Shown: piece by piece, positions 35,781 through 45,109 of the stretch | How positions within the stretch are numbered: position 1 is the first letter of the stretch | Layout of the letters: each line of letters opens with the position of its first letter | Assembly (NCBI GenBank): GCA_016191115.1 | Contig: JACPPG010000039.1 | Span: 1-64,000 of the forward strand | Direction of reading: 5' to 3' | DNA from: Planctomycetia bacterium | Lineage (GTDB): Bacteria > Planctomycetota > Planctomycetia > Pirellulales > JACPPG01 | Length of the DNA stretch: 64,000 nt | Position numbers and translations under genes: made by a program | Notes under the pieces: model-generated | Databases searched by the model: none | The model's input: the letters and a program-made list of their open reading frames with translations, nothing else | Told to the model about the DNA's origin: nothing

Positions 35781-38153
35781 TTACGCCGTCGTTTGCGGCT
35801 CGCGGTGATGGCTGTCGGCGGCATCAGGCTGCAGCGGCTGAATCTTGATGCCGTGCATGAAGAAGCGGCCCATCGGGCTGGCGAGGATCGCCGGCATCAG
35901 CACCAGGTCGGCAAACAGCCCCCACGCCAACAAGGTCGCCATCAAGATCCCGAACATCTTGGTGGGCACAAACGAACTGAGCGCGAAGACCGCCAGTCCC
36001 AGCCCGACGACGATCGAGCTTTGCGCCATGGCGACGGCGGCGTTGCGGTACGCGTAGATGACGGCCGTCTTGCGGTCGTAGCCTTTGGCGATACCGAAGC
36101 GGAACCAGGTGATATAGTGCGCGGCATCGTCGACCGACACGCCCATCGCGACGCTGGCGGTCATCATCGTGCCGATATCGATCACGGTGCCGGAATAGCC
36201 CAACAAGCCGAAGATAAGCGCCATCGGCCACACGTTGGGAAACATCACCAGGACGCCGGCCGGCGGGCTGCGATAAGTGATGGCCATCACCGCGGCCATG
36301 ATCACGAAGGCCCAGAAGAAGCTCTCGACCAGGCCATTGAGCAGGGTCCGCTCGGCCTTGTAGACGACGGGCGTGACGCCCGTGTACACGGCCGAGATCC
36401 CGTCGTGGCCCTCTTCGCGCTGTTGTTCCAGGAAAGGCTCGACCTGGGCGCGGATTTCATTGACGAACAACCCGTAGTCGATGTCGGCCATACCCAACAG
36501 GCGAACGCTGATCCGCCATTCTTCCTCGTCGGCCGCGGTGTCGTGGCTCAAATAGTCGCCGAACTCAAACTCGTCGCGGTGTTGCTCGAGTTGCTTGTTG
36601 AAGACGTCGCGGCGAACGTAGTCCGGGTTGCGCACAAAGCGCGAAACGGCACCGCCGATACCGCGCGGCCTGCGCGTCGACTCCGTGGGTAGTGGCGGCG
36701 TGAACGTCGCGGCCGACATGCCGCTCGAAACCTGCGGCAGCGAGACCAGGTGCGTCTCGATCCGCTCGACCAGCTCCAGCCGCTGCAAGAACGACATGTG
36801 GTTCACCTTGTTATCGAACCGCAGCACGACCTCCATCGGCACCAGCCCGCCCAAGTTGTCCTCAAGCCACGTGTACTCCTTGACGACGCGGGCGTCGGGT
36901 GAGAACAGGTTGGCGATGGCGACCGAGGTCTTGACGCGGAACACGCCCATGCCGAAGGCGACCAGCGTCACGGCAAAGGCGAGGCACACCCACACGTTGT
37001 TCCGCGCGACGAACCAGGCGCACTTCAGTCCCAGTTGGTTAATGAACGTCGGATGCGCCTCGGCCAGCGGATCCAAGGGGGGCGGGGGCTTCAGCTTGGG
37101 CGGCCAAAGCTGCAGGGCAGATGGCACGCACAGAAAGAGAAGGGTCAACGTGGCCATTACGCCCAGTCCGGCGTAAAACCCGAACGAGCGGATCGGCACC
37201 AATTCGCTCAAACATAGCGACCCCAAACCGATCGACGTCGTGCCGGCCGAAAGGGTGCAAGGAAGCCAAGCCCGCCGAAGCCCGCGGCCAGGGGCGCCTT
37301 TGAGCCCCGTTTCGTACACCGTGTTGCGATAGTAGTTGATGATGTGGATGGCGCCCGAGAGCGCGGCGGTGTAGACCACGGGCGGCATCGAGTACAGGAT
37401 GGCGTCCATCGTGTTGCCGGTGAAGTACACCAGCGCCAAGGCCAGGCACGCGCTATACACGGCACAGGAAAAAATCAGGATCGTCAGGTACACCTGCCGC
37501 ATGCACCAGTAGGCCAGGCCCAACCCCAACAGCGCCGATAAGCTAGCCAGGTAGCGAAGTGTCTTCTGCCCCTCGTCGTCGATGGCCACGTTGTCTACCG
37601 GCGGCCCGCCCATGTAGATCTCTTCGCGCGGCAGGCCGGTGGCCTCGATCGCGGCCTTCGCCAGCTCGGCGATCGAACGGTGCGGGTCGGCCTGCCCCTT
37701 GGGCGTGAGCGCCACGACGGCGCTGACTTGATCCTTCTTGCCCACCAGCAAGCCGCGCAGCCGTTCGGTCGCCTCGGCCCGCGTCAGGTTGACCGGTGGG
37801 TCCATCAGCCGCTTGGCGACGGCCGGCCCGGTGAGCACGCTCGAAAAGAGCGACGTGTCGATGTCGCTCCTGGCATCCCTCGACTCGGGCACGACCAGCC
37901 GGGCGAATTTTTCGACTCGCGGATCATCCAGCGTGGCCCCCGGCCAACTGACGAGCACCTGCGTCTCGTTCTCGAAGTGCGACTGGAACCAGCGATACTC
38001 GGACGTTTCGGTGAACGTCGTCGGCAGCCAATCCTTGACGTCGTTGCGGTTAGTCTGCGTGGCCAACTTGGCCCCGTAGACCAGCACCGGGAACAACAGA
38101 AGCGCGGCGACCAGGATCAGCCGGGCGTAGCGTTCGTAGAAGGTTTTCTTCAC
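35781..38153 (-). CDS. RND/MMPL-family transporter
   Basis: A 790-residue inner-membrane transporter. It has one N-terminal transmembrane helix (residues 10-28), a periplasmic domain, five helices at about 205-360, a second single helix near 390-410, another periplasmic domain, and five helices after about 625. This duplicated 6+6 layout is the RND/MMPL plan with a sterol-sensing-like region. Charged membrane residues such as in GVSVDDAAHYITWFRFGIAK fit proton coupling. These single-gene exporters often carry lipids or hopanoids; the substrate is unknown. It is transcribed away from the ferredoxin gene, with a shared leader containing a palindromic repeat. Confidence 0.88.
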   Translation of the reverse strand: MKKTFYERYARLILVAALLLFPVLVYGAKLATQTNRNDVKDWLPTTFTETSEYRWFQSHFENETQVLVSWPGATLDDPRVEKFARLVVPESRDARSDIDTSLFSSVLTGPAVAKRLMDPPVNLTRAEATERLRGLLVGKKDQVSAVVALTPKGQADPHRSIAELAKAAIEATGLPREEIYMGGPPVDNVAIDDEGQKTLRYLASLSALLGLGLAYWCMRQVYLTILIFSCAVYSACLALALVYFTGNTMDAILYSMPPVVYTAALSGAIHIINYYRNTVYETGLKGAPGRGLRRAWLPCTLSAGTTSIGLGSLCLSELVPIRSFGFYAGLGVMATLTLLFLCVPSALQLWPPKLKPPPPLDPLAEAHPTFINQLGLKCAWFVARNNVWVCLAFAVTLVAFGMGVFRVKTSVAIANLFSPDARVVKEYTWLEDNLGGLVPMEVVLRFDNKVNHMSFLQRLELVERIETHLVSLPQVSSGMSAATFTPPLPTESTRRPRGIGGAVSRFVRNPDYVRRDVFNKQLEQHRDEFEFGDYLSHDTAADEEEWRISVRLLGMADIDYGLFVNEIRAQVEPFLEQQREEGHDGISAVYTGVTPVVYKAERTLLNGLVESFFWAFVIMAAVMAITYRSPPAGVLVMFPNVWPMALIFGLLGYSGTVIDIGTMMTASVAMGVSVDDAAHYITWFRFGIAKGYDRKTAVIYAYRNAAVAMAQSSIVVGLGLAVFALSSFVPTKMFGILMATLLAWGLFADLVLMPAILASPMGRFFMHGIKIQPLQPDAADSHHREPQTTA

Positions 38154-38177
38154 GTGTGCTTCGAGGCCGCTTTGAAA

Positions 38178-38246
38178 GGGAGGCCGAGGCTCCCGCCGAG
38201 CCGTGGCGAACGTCGAGCCGTGGCTCAGCAGGAGCTTCGCCCTTCC
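38178..38246. repeat. GGGAGGCCGAGGCTCCCGCC inverted repeat
   Basis: The left arm at 38178-38202 and right arm at 38222-38246 are imperfect complements, the same family as 35557-35630. It lies in the divergent gap between the RND transporter and the ferredoxin gene. Confidence 0.55.
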
Positions 38247-38452
38247 GTCAACGAATCGCCGCCCGCGTGTATCCGCACGAATAGTCCACGCAGCTTATCA
38301 GATCGGCCCGGACAGTTTAACCCGAGTCGTCGCAAATACCGCGCCGGCCGCCGAAGCACAACCTCTCTACCAGCAAGCGCTTGCCGCGCGGTTTTGCAAC
38401 GGGAATAATGCGCCCCAGGGCAAGCGAGCAGCACTCGAATCAAAGGTGCGCG

Positions 38453-38812
38453 ATGCCAAAACTGTCGGTGGAAGGGGTCGGGGACTTCGATGTGCCGCCA
38501 GCCAAGCGGATGGTGCTGGCGCTCGAGGACGAGGCGGGAATCGACCAACTGCACGCCTGCGGCGGCAATGCGCGGTGCACTACCTGCCGCGTGGAGTTCC
38601 TGGCCGGCGAACCAGACACGATGACCGTCGCCGAGAAGAGCGTCCTGGCCGCCCGCGGCCTCACGGGCATCCGGCTCAGTTGCCAGATCCTGTGCGATCG
38701 CGACATGAGCGTGCGGGCCATCAGCCGGCTGGCCGGGAGCGGCCGCAAGGATGCCGGCACCCGCCCGGCCGATGATATCCACCCGCAGCCCGTGGAATGG
38801 ACAACGCGGTAA
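38453..38812 (+). CDS. 2Fe-2S ferredoxin-like protein
   Basis: A 119-residue electron-transfer protein with a plant-type [2Fe-2S] fold. The cluster ligands are Cys36, Cys42 and Cys45 in HACGGNARCTTCR, and Cys77 in LSCQI, with typical spacing. Family members supply electrons to oxygenases or cyclases. ATG 38453 is preceded by AAAGGTG. The enoyl-CoA hydratase begins seven bases after its stop, so the two are almost certainly one operon, though a link between ferredoxin and a crotonase is not obvious. Confidence 0.88.
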   Translation: MPKLSVEGVGDFDVPPAKRMVLALEDEAGIDQLHACGGNARCTTCRVEFLAGEPDTMTVAEKSVLAARGLTGIRLSCQILCDRDMSVRAISRLAGSGRKDAGTRPADDIHPQPVEWTTR

Positions 38813-38818
38813 CGCGCG

Positions 38819-39646
38819 GTGGACAAGCAGATGGCCCCAGACTCTGAAGCACCGGTTTTAACGAAGGTCCACCCAGGCGACCAGGGGGACATCTTTCAGA
38901 TCACGATCAACCGGCCGGCGGTGCACAACTGCGTCAACGGCGACGCGGCCGCCCTGCTCTTGGCCGCCTGGCGCCGCTTCCAGCAGGAGGATCGGCTGCT
39001 TGTGGCCGTGCTACACGGGACGGGGGATCAGGCCTTTTGCTCAGGCGCCGATCTGACGGCGCTCGATTCCTTGGCCAACCTCGGCGGTTCCCCGGCCGAG
39101 AGCGCCGACCTGGCCCGTCGCGGCACCGGGCCGATGGGCGGCAGCCGGCTGGTGCAGGTCAAGCCGGTCATCACCATGTCGCAAGGCTACACGTACGCCG
39201 GCGGGCTCGAACTGTTCTGCCACGGCCACATCCGCATCGCCGAGCCGCAGGCCACGTTTTCGGTCGCCTGCCGCCGCTGGGGCGTGCCGCTGGTCGACGG
39301 CGGAACCGTCTATCTGCCGCGGCTCCTGGGTTGGGGGTGCGCCTTGCCGCTCATCATCACCGGCGAGCGGATCACGGCCGAGCGGGCCCACCAGATCGGC
39401 CTGGTGTGGGAACTGGTGCCGCAGGGGGCGGGCCTGGCGCGGGCGCTCGACGTTGCCCGGCAAATCTGCCAGCAGCCGCGCGACGCCATGCTGGCCGATC
39501 TGGCAAGCGCGATCCGCGGTCTGCACTTGCCGCTGGAAGAGGCCTTCGAGATCGAGGCCGGCAACCTCTTCCCCGTCATGCTCAGCGAAAGCACCCGCCG
39601 CGGCCTCGAACGCTTCCTCTCAGGCGAGCGGTTTTGGTTCAAGTAA
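38819..39646 (+). CDS. Enoyl-CoA hydratase/isomerase (crotonase family)
   Basis: A 275-residue crotonase-fold enzyme acting on CoA thioesters. The first oxyanion-hole block is FCSGADLTALDSL near residue 72. The second is MSQGYTYAGGLELFCHGHIR near residue 120, with a Glu in the usual catalytic region. RWGVPLVDGGTVYLPRLLGW and GERITAERAHQIGLV are conserved downstream blocks. The start is GTG 38819; ATG 38831 is an alternative and neither has a strong ribosome site. It is operonic with the ferredoxin. The exact acyl substrate is not inferable. Confidence 0.85.
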   Translation: MDKQMAPDSEAPVLTKVHPGDQGDIFQITINRPAVHNCVNGDAAALLLAAWRRFQQEDRLLVAVLHGTGDQAFCSGADLTALDSLANLGGSPAESADLARRGTGPMGGSRLVQVKPVITMSQGYTYAGGLELFCHGHIRIAEPQATFSVACRRWGVPLVDGGTVYLPRLLGWGCALPLIITGERITAERAHQIGLVWELVPQGAGLARALDVARQICQQPRDAMLADLASAIRGLHLPLEEAFEIEAGNLFPVMLSESTRRGLERFLSGERFWFK

Positions 39647-39665
39647 TCCCGTAGTAATCCCGTAG

Positions 39666-39742
39666 GTCAGGCACCCCCGTGCCTGACACGAATTGGAAAC
39701 AGACCCGTCCATCGAAATGCGTCAGGCACGGGGGTGCCTGAC
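39666..39742. repeat. REP pair (BIME) upstream of the RAYT pseudogene
   Basis: Two 22-bp palindromes, GTCAGGCAC-CCCC-GTGCCTGAC at 39666-39687 and its exact inverse at 39721-39742, are separated by 33 bases. They lie 27 bases before the transposase start codon. Confidence 0.85.
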
Positions 39743-39769
39743 CTACGGGAGCGCGACGCCGGGGGCACC

Positions 39770-40314
39770 ATGTCGGACTATCTTCGTTATTTCGTTCCAG
39801 GTGCGACGTACTTTTTTACGGTGGTGACCGAACGCCGTGCCAGCCTGTTCGCGGATGACACGGCTCGGCGGCTGCTGGGTAGCGTGATGCGGCGTTGCTT
39901 CGAGCGCTATTCTGTTGAAGTGATTGCCATCGTGCTCTTGGAGGACACACGTTGTGGACACTGCCTCCAGAAGACGGTGCGTACTCGATGCGGTGGCGGT
40001 GGATCAAGCGAGAGTTCAGCCGCGAATGGCTGGCGTGCGGTGGCCTCGAACAGCCACAGCCGGTATCCAGACGACGCGAAAGGCGCCGCGGAGTGTGGCA
40101 ACGTCGGTTCTGGGAGCACACAATCCGCGACGAAGCCGACCTGGAAGCCCACTTCGACTACATCCACTACAATCCAGTCAAGCATGGGTTGGTGCGCAGG
40201 CCACGCGACTGGCCGTGGTCAAGTTTTCACCGTTGGGTTCGTGCGGGCCAGTACGATATCAACTGGGGCGGCGATGTAATCGGCATACAGCTTCCGGGTG
40301 ACGCCGGCGAGTAA
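39770..40314 (+). pseudogene. REP-associated tyrosine transposase (RAYT), frameshifted
   Basis: The first frame encodes MSDYLRYFVPGATYFFTVVT and on to VEVIAIVLLED, the start of a Y1/IS200-like RAYT transposase. The second frame begins LWTLPPEDGAYSMRWRW at 39952 and continues to the end, including WQRRFWEHTIRDEADLEAHF and the catalytic Tyr in DYIHYNPVKHGLV. Where RAYTs normally have D-H-x-H-x-LW (the HUH motif), only five bases separate GAGGAC and TTGTGG, instead of about twelve. This fits a deletion of about seven bases that removes the metal-binding histidines and shifts the frame. Matching REP pairs flank both sides. The enzyme should be inactive. Confidence 0.85.
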
Positions 40315-40333
40315 TCGCCCCGTATCCCCACAG

Positions 40334-40409
40334 GTCATGCACCCCGTGCCTGACGGCATCGGAAGCAGACTCGTTCATCGAGATTCCGTCAGGCACGGGA
40401 GTGCCTGAC
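40334..40409. repeat. REP pair (BIME) downstream of the RAYT pseudogene
   Basis: Palindromes GTCATGCAC-CCC-GTGCCTGAC (40334-40354, slightly degenerate) and GTCAGGCAC-GGGA-GTGCCTGAC (40388-40409) are separated by 33 bases. The spacer resembles that of the upstream pair. It overlaps the leader of the formamidase gene, whose GTG start lies 21 bases downstream. Confidence 0.85.
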
Positions 40410-40430
40410 CTACCAAGGGAGACACCCATC

Positions 40431-41390
40431 GTGCAACGCATCGAGCGCGAACAGGCTCGCAAGTACGCCTTCAATCCCCAGGACGAGCCCTTGCTGCGGG
40501 TGATTCCCGGCGAGACGTTTGAGATCGAGACGTACGACGCCAGCACCGGGTACTTTCGCACCGCTGACGACAAGGCCCTGCCGGGGCGGCGGCCGGGCTT
40601 CGATCGCAGCCCGCCCTTGGCCAATCCGATCGGTGGGCCCGTGTGGCTGGAAGGGGCCGCGCGCGGCGACACCGTCATCGTGACGATCGAAGAAATCCTC
40701 GTCGACGATTACTCGTGGATCGCGATCGGGCCGCGCCGCGGGCCGCTCGGCGAATCGACCCGCTGGCCCGAGCTGTCGGCCGACTACACGACGCGCATCT
40801 TCCGCCACACGCCCGGCTCAAGCGGCACGATGCGCGACGGCACGCTCCAGTTCAACCAGCGGATCAAGTGGCCAATCACGCCGTTCGTGGGCACGCTGGG
40901 CGTAGCGCCCGACCGCGAGGTGACCACCAGCGTCGATGGCCAGGGGGACTGGGGGGGCAATCTCGACATCCGCGACGCAACAACCGGCAACCGCATCCAG
41001 CTTCCCGTCTATCACGACGGGGCGCTTTTCTACCTGGGCGACGTTCACGCCAGCCAAGGGGACACCGAGTTCACCGGCACCGCGGCCGAGACCAAATCGA
41101 CCGTCCGCCTGCACCTGGATCTGGTCAAGGGGAAGCGGATCCCGTGGATGCGGATCGAGAAGCCAGATTCGATCGTGGCGGTACACGCTTTCCGGCCGCT
41201 CGAGGTGGCGGTCGAGACGGCTACGATCTACCTAATGGATTGGCTGATCGCCGACTATGGATTCACGCCGACCGACGCCTACTGCTTCGTCAGCACGTGC
41301 CCCGACTTCCGCATCAACGTGTATCAAATGTGCAAGCTGGGCAAGCTGAATTATGTGGCGGGCGCCGAAGTGCCCAAGCGGTACCTGTAG
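40431..41390 (+). CDS. Acetamidase/formamidase family protein
   Basis: A 319-residue cytoplasmic amidohydrolase that likely releases ammonia from formamide or related amides. Seen blocks include GGPVWLEGAARGDTVIVTIE near residue 65, the DGQGDWGGNLDIRDATTGNR region and the GDVHASQGDTEFTGTAAE region, which contains acidic and His residues typical of the family. Length matches. GTG 40431 was chosen because AGGGAGA lies eight bases upstream; the frame from 40401 starts within the REP repeat. Promoter sequences may overlap the REP pair just upstream. Confidence 0.87.
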   Translation: MQRIEREQARKYAFNPQDEPLLRVIPGETFEIETYDASTGYFRTADDKALPGRRPGFDRSPPLANPIGGPVWLEGAARGDTVIVTIEEILVDDYSWIAIGPRRGPLGESTRWPELSADYTTRIFRHTPGSSGTMRDGTLQFNQRIKWPITPFVGTLGVAPDREVTTSVDGQGDWGGNLDIRDATTGNRIQLPVYHDGALFYLGDVHASQGDTEFTGTAAETKSTVRLHLDLVKGKRIPWMRIEKPDSIVAVHAFRPLEVAVETATIYLMDWLIADYGFTPTDAYCFVSTCPDFRINVYQMCKLGKLNYVAGAEVPKRYL

Positions 41391-41548
41391 GGTCCGCTGC
41401 GCGGAGCCGACGGCTCGCCCATTGCGATTGGGCATCTTCACGGGGTCGGAATCCCGTTCCGCGTTCCCCGCCCCCGCCGGCAATCCTGACCTACCGTGAC
41501 CGCGACCTAATTGCTAAGACATACCCGGTCACGGAGGGCCGTTCGAGC

Positions 41549-42331
41549 ATGTCCCAAGCGCAATTCGTCCCTCGGATTCACGCCACGAGCCTGATTGTCA
41601 TCCCGGCGCGGCTCGCTTCGACCCGGCTGCCGCGAAAGATGCTTCTGCGCGACACCGGCAAGTCGCTCCTGCAGCACACGTTCGAGGCGGCCAGCCGGGC
41701 CGCGCGGCCGTCGGGCGTGTGCGTGGCCACGGACCACGAAGAGATTCTGGCCGAGGTCCGCTCGTTCGGTGGGCAGGCCGAGATGACGAGCGCCACCTGC
41801 GCAAGCGGCACCGATCGCGTGGCTGAGATCGCACGCCACCGCCCGGACGTGGACATTTTCGTCAACGTGCAGGGGGATGAGCCGGAATTGGCCGGGCATT
41901 CGATCGACCTGGTGGTCGAGCTCCTGGAGCGCGACCCAAGCCTGATGATGTCGACCCTGGCCACGCCGATCCGCAGCCGGGAGCAGCTATTGGATCCTGC
42001 CTGCGTGAAGGTGGTGTTCGACGGCCGCGGCCGGGCGATGTACTTCAGCCGCAGCCCCATCCCTTATGTCCGCGACTGGCACGATCGGTTGCTGCTGGAC
42101 CAGCCGCCGAATTTCTATCAGCACGTTGGGCTGTACGCCTACCGCCGCGAGTTCCTTCTCGAAATTGCCCAAACGCTGCCGGCCAAGCTGGAGCAGCTCG
42201 AAAAGCTCGAGCAATTGCGCGTCCTGGCGTCCGGCTACGCCATTGCCGTGGGGGTGGTCGACGATCCGACTTTCGGCATCGACACGGCGGCCGACTACCA
42301 GGCGTTTGTACGTCGGGTGCTGGCTCGCTAG
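41549..42331 (+). CDS. kdsB: 3-deoxy-manno-octulosonate cytidylyltransferase (CMP-KDO synthetase)
   Basis: A 260-residue cytoplasmic enzyme that activates KDO with CTP for lipopolysaccharide core synthesis. The N-terminal signature LIVIPARLASTRLPRKMLL (residues 15-33) is the nucleotide-binding loop. VCVATDHEEI, NVQGDEPEL, and YFSRSPIPYVRD are conserved KdsB blocks, and HVGLYAYRREFL follows. Length fits. ATG 41549 follows GGAGGG ten bases upstream. Its presence supports an outer membrane with KDO-containing LPS, consistent with planctomycetes. An intrinsic terminator lies about 80 bases after the stop. Confidence 0.93.
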   Translation: MSQAQFVPRIHATSLIVIPARLASTRLPRKMLLRDTGKSLLQHTFEAASRAARPSGVCVATDHEEILAEVRSFGGQAEMTSATCASGTDRVAEIARHRPDVDIFVNVQGDEPELAGHSIDLVVELLERDPSLMMSTLATPIRSREQLLDPACVKVVFDGRGRAMYFSRSPIPYVRDWHDRLLLDQPPNFYQHVGLYAYRREFLLEIAQTLPAKLEQLEKLEQLRVLASGYAIAVGVVDDPTFGIDTAADYQAFVRRVLAR

Positions 42332-42410
42332 AATGTGGTTCCAGGGTTGTTGGTGGCGTGTGGTACGCCGGAACCAACAATTGAGCGTGGCGAACCTGGC
42401 GCCCTCCCCT

Positions 42411-42436
42411 AGGCCTGTATGAGCGGGCCTTTTTTG
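42411..42436 (+). terminator. Intrinsic terminator after kdsB
   Basis: AGGCC (42411-42415) pairs with GGCCT (42426-42430) around a ten-base loop, followed by a T-rich run (TTTTTTG). The stem is short, but the position 80 bases after the kdsB stop and the T-run support the call. Confidence 0.55.
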
Positions 42437-42465
42437 TTTGGTTTTTTGCGTAGCGGCGGATCGCT

Positions 42466-42551
42466 GTAGGAGGCTTCTCCGTCGCCGAACGAACTTTGGC
42501 ACGACGTTGACTGTGCTCGCGGCCCGGTCGGCGTCAGGAGACGCCTCCTAC
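42466..42551. repeat. GTAGGAGGCTTCTCC inverted repeat
   Basis: Arms GTAGGAGGCTTCTCC (42466-42480) and GGAGACGCCTCCTAC (42537-42551) are complementary at 14 of 15 positions around a 56-base loop. It lies in the leader region of pyrG and may be another dispersed palindrome. Confidence 0.6.
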
Positions 42552-42598
42552 GGAATGCGGCGGCACAAATTCATGGAACCGCACGGATGGTGGACCAT

Positions 42599-44236
42599 AT
42601 GACCAAGCACATTTTCGTCACTGGCGGCGTGGTGAGCTCGTTGGGCAAAGGGCTGACGAGCGCCTCGATCGGCATGTTGCTCGAACGGCGCGGCCTCCGC
42701 GTCCGCATGCAGAAGCTCGATCCGTACATCAACGTCGATCCCGGCACGATGAGCCCCTACCAGCACGGCGAGGTGTACGTCCTGGACGACGGCAGCGAGA
42801 CGGACCTCGATCTGGGCCACTACGAGCGGTTCACCAACAGCCCTCTCGCGCGCGATTCGAACTACACCACAGGCCAGATTTACCTGTCGGTCATCAACAA
42901 GGAGCGGCAGGGTGAGTTCCTGGGCAAAACGGTGCAGGTCGTTCCGCACGTCACCGACGAAATCAAGGGCGTTATCAAGAAGCTGGCCGGCGACGACGTG
43001 GACGTCGTGATCACGGAGATCGGCGGCACCGTGGGCGACATCGAAAGCCAGCCGTTTCTGGAAGCCATCCGCCAGTTCTCGCTCGACGTCGGCAAGGAAA
43101 ACTGCCTGTACATCCACCTGACCCTGGTGCCGTACTTGAAGGCCGCCGGCGAGCTCAAGACCAAGCCCACGCAGCACTCGGTGGGGCAGTTGCGGCAGAT
43201 CGGCGTGCAGCCCGACATCTTGATCTGCCGGACCGAGCGGAGTCTGAGCCGCGAGGATCGCGAGAAGATCGCGCTGTTCTGCAACGTGCCGAAGGACGCC
43301 GTGATCGAGGAGAAGGACAAGGACTTCTCGATCTACGAGGTGCCGTTGAGCCTGATGGACAATCACCTCGACGAGTTGATCGTGCGGCGGCTCGCTCTCG
43401 CGGCTGGCCCCCTGCACATGGACGACTGGCGCGACCTCGTGCACCGGCTCCGCAATCCCCAGCACGAATTGGGCATCGCCGTGGTCGGCAAGTACGCCGA
43501 GCACCGCGACGCCTACAAGTCGATCTACGAAGCCATCGATCACGCTGGCGTTGCCCACGGCGCTCAAATCCGCATCCAGCGCATCCAAAGCGAGGAAGTC
43601 GAGCGTGAAGGGCCGGAATGCCTGCTGGCGGGCTACGACGGCCTGCTGGTCCCCGGCGGCTTCGGCGAACGCGGCATCGAGGGCAAGGTCGAGGCCATCC
43701 GCTTCGCCCGCGAACGCGACGTGCCGTTCTTCGGGATCTGCCTGGGCATGCAATGCGCGGCGATCGAGTTCGCCCGCAACGTAGTGGGGCTGGCCGGCGC
43801 GCACTCGACGGAATTCAACAAGGACACGCCGCACCCGGTGATCTGCCTGCTGGACGAGCAGAAGTCGATCACCGACAAGGGGGGCACGATGCGGCTAGGC
43901 GCGCAGGCAGCCCGGCTCGACCCGGACAGCGCCGCGGCGGCCGCCTATGGGAAGACGACGATCTGGGAGCGGCACCGGCACCGCTACGAGTTCAACAACA
44001 TCTATCGCCAGCAGTTCGAGGCGCACGGCATGTCGTTCGCCGGCACGAGTCCCGACGGCTCGCTCGTGGAATTGATCGAGCTGCCGTCGCACCCGTGGTT
44101 CGTGGCCGTGCAGTTCCATCCGGAGTTCAAGAGCAAGCCCACGGCGCCGCAGCCGCTGTTCGCGGCCTTCATCGGCGCGGCGCTGGCGCGACATGCGCAG
44201 CGCGGCGAGCGCTACCGGGAAGTGGAATTGCCGTAG
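42599..44236 (+). CDS. pyrG: CTP synthase
   Basis: A 545-residue enzyme that aminates UTP to CTP with glutamine-derived ammonia. The synthetase domain starts [20 protein letters not shown] with its P-loop, and [14 protein letters not shown] and [11 protein letters not shown] are diagnostic. The C-terminal class I glutaminase domain has Cys381 in [15 protein letters not shown] and His507/Glu509 in FHPEF. ATG 42599 gives the canonical N-terminus; ATG 42587 four codons earlier is an alternative. It supplies CTP used by KdsB encoded just upstream, but a terminator separates the two genes. Confidence 0.96.
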   Translation: MTKHIFVTGGVVSSLGKGLTSASIGMLLERRGLRVRMQKLDPYINVDPGTMSPYQHGEVYVLDDGSETDLDLGHYERFTNSPLARDSNYTTGQIYLSVINKERQGEFLGKTVQVVPHVTDEIKGVIKKLAGDDVDVVITEIGGTVGDIESQPFLEAIRQFSLDVGKENCLYIHLTLVPYLKAAGELKTKPTQHSVGQLRQIGVQPDILICRTERSLSREDREKIALFCNVPKDAVIEEKDKDFSIYEVPLSLMDNHLDELIVRRLALAAGPLHMDDWRDLVHRLRNPQHELGIAVVGKYAEHRDAYKSIYEAIDHAGVAHGAQIRIQRIQSEEVEREGPECLLAGYDGLLVPGGFGERGIEGKVEAIRFARERDVPFFGICLGMQCAAIEFARNVVGLAGAHSTEFNKDTPHPVICLLDEQKSITDKGGTMRLGAQAARLDPDSAAAAAYGKTTIWERHRHRYEFNNIYRQQFEAHGMSFAGTSPDGSLVELIELPSHPWFVAVQFHPEFKSKPTAPQPLFAAFIGAALARHAQRGERYREVELP

Positions 44237-44467
44237 GGCCGCTGCAAAAAGCCTGGCGTTGGCGCGCGGCTATCAACGCCCCTGGGCACATCCTGCCGAC
44301 TTCTCACTTCGGCGCCACGCCGGACTCAAAAAAAGTCCATGCCCGGCCGGAGAAGAAAGTTGGCTTCCATGCCAAAAGGACCAATCCCTGGATCGAGTGC
44401 TTTCCTACCGGGTGACAAACGGGGAAACCACGTTCCTCCGCACCGGGCACGGACACTGGCTCTTTGG

Positions 44468-44953
44468 TTAGCTCGTCAAGCGATCGAACAAGCGACGGAA
44501 TTTGGGCATGCGGCGTTCCAGGTAACTAAGCCAGGCGGCCGGGCTCCAAATCTCCACGCACACGGCCGCCCCCACCAACAGCACGTCGCCGCCAGGTTCG
44601 ACGTGCAAGAACTCGCGAAATCCTTCCGGCAAAAGCAACCGGCCGCGCCCAGCGAGCGTCACAGGCACGTGACGCGTCGACAACAGGCGGCCGAGTAGTT
44701 GAACCTCCGCAAGACGCGACTCCAGTTTGCCGGCCCGCAGCTTGCCCTCAAGAATCGCGACGCCGGCCTCCAGCCCGCTCTGCGAGCGCTTCTCGTTCCA
44801 CAGGCTGAGGCAACCGAATCGCTCTTTGGCCAGGATGCAGGCGGCGTTTTCTCCTCCCAGGGGGTGAATCAATTCCGGCGGAATCGACAGACGATGTCGC
44901 TCGTCGAGCGTGCGTCGAAACTCGCCCAGGATTAGCTCGGGGTCCTTTGCCAT
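44468..44953 (-). CDS. mraZ: MraZ-like transcriptional regulator
   Basis: A 161-residue protein with two SpoVT/AbrB-like halves. ILGEFRRTLDERHRLSIPPE (residues 8-27) and VTLAGRGRLLLPEGFREFLH match the paired DNA-binding repeats of MraZ, where each has a D/G-x-x-x-R-x-x-x-P core. MraZ represses the division and cell-wall cluster in other bacteria. Here no rsmH, ftsL, ftsI, mur or ftsZ gene is adjacent; planctomycetes are known to lack ftsZ. ATG 44953 was chosen because the longer frame from 45079 would run through the putative operators. Two TGGG/CCCA sites lie upstream and suggest autoregulation. Confidence 0.8.
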   Translation of the reverse strand: MAKDPELILGEFRRTLDERHRLSIPPELIHPLGGENAACILAKERFGCLSLWNEKRSQSGLEAGVAILEGKLRAGKLESRLAEVQLLGRLLSTRHVPVTLAGRGRLLLPEGFREFLHVEPGGDVLLVGAAVCVEIWSPAAWLSYLERRMPKFRRLFDRLTS

Positions 44954-45041
44954 GGGCAGCGAGTTCGTAGCCGTTTTCTGCGATTTCTTCCGACCCGAGT
45001 GCGACTCCCTTCGTTCACGATCCGTCTGCTTCGAATCTGTT

Positions 45042-45098
45042 TTGGGTTGAACTCCCAATAAAAATGCTGTAATTAGCATCCATTGGGCTGAGTTCCCA
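45042..45098 (-). promoter_or_regulatory. Putative MraZ operator: two 16-bp TTGGG-N6-TCCCA sites
   Basis: TTGGGTTGAACTCCCA at 45042-45057 and TTGGGCTGAGTTCCCA at 45083-45098 are direct copies with 13 of 16 identical bases, 41 bp apart (about four helical turns). Each is itself a partial palindrome with TGGG and CCCA ends. MraZ boxes in other bacteria contain TGGG repeats upstream of mraZ. The spacing and position, 89-145 bases before the mraZ start, favour an autoregulatory site. Confidence 0.6.
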
Positions 45099-45109
45099 CA
45101 GCGTTGACG

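Noticed and set aside
39734-40279. Reading the first RAYT frame to its stop as a complete gene
   Set aside because: After residue 59 the frame leaves the transposase similarity, which resumes in another frame, so it is a frameshift rather than a new protein.
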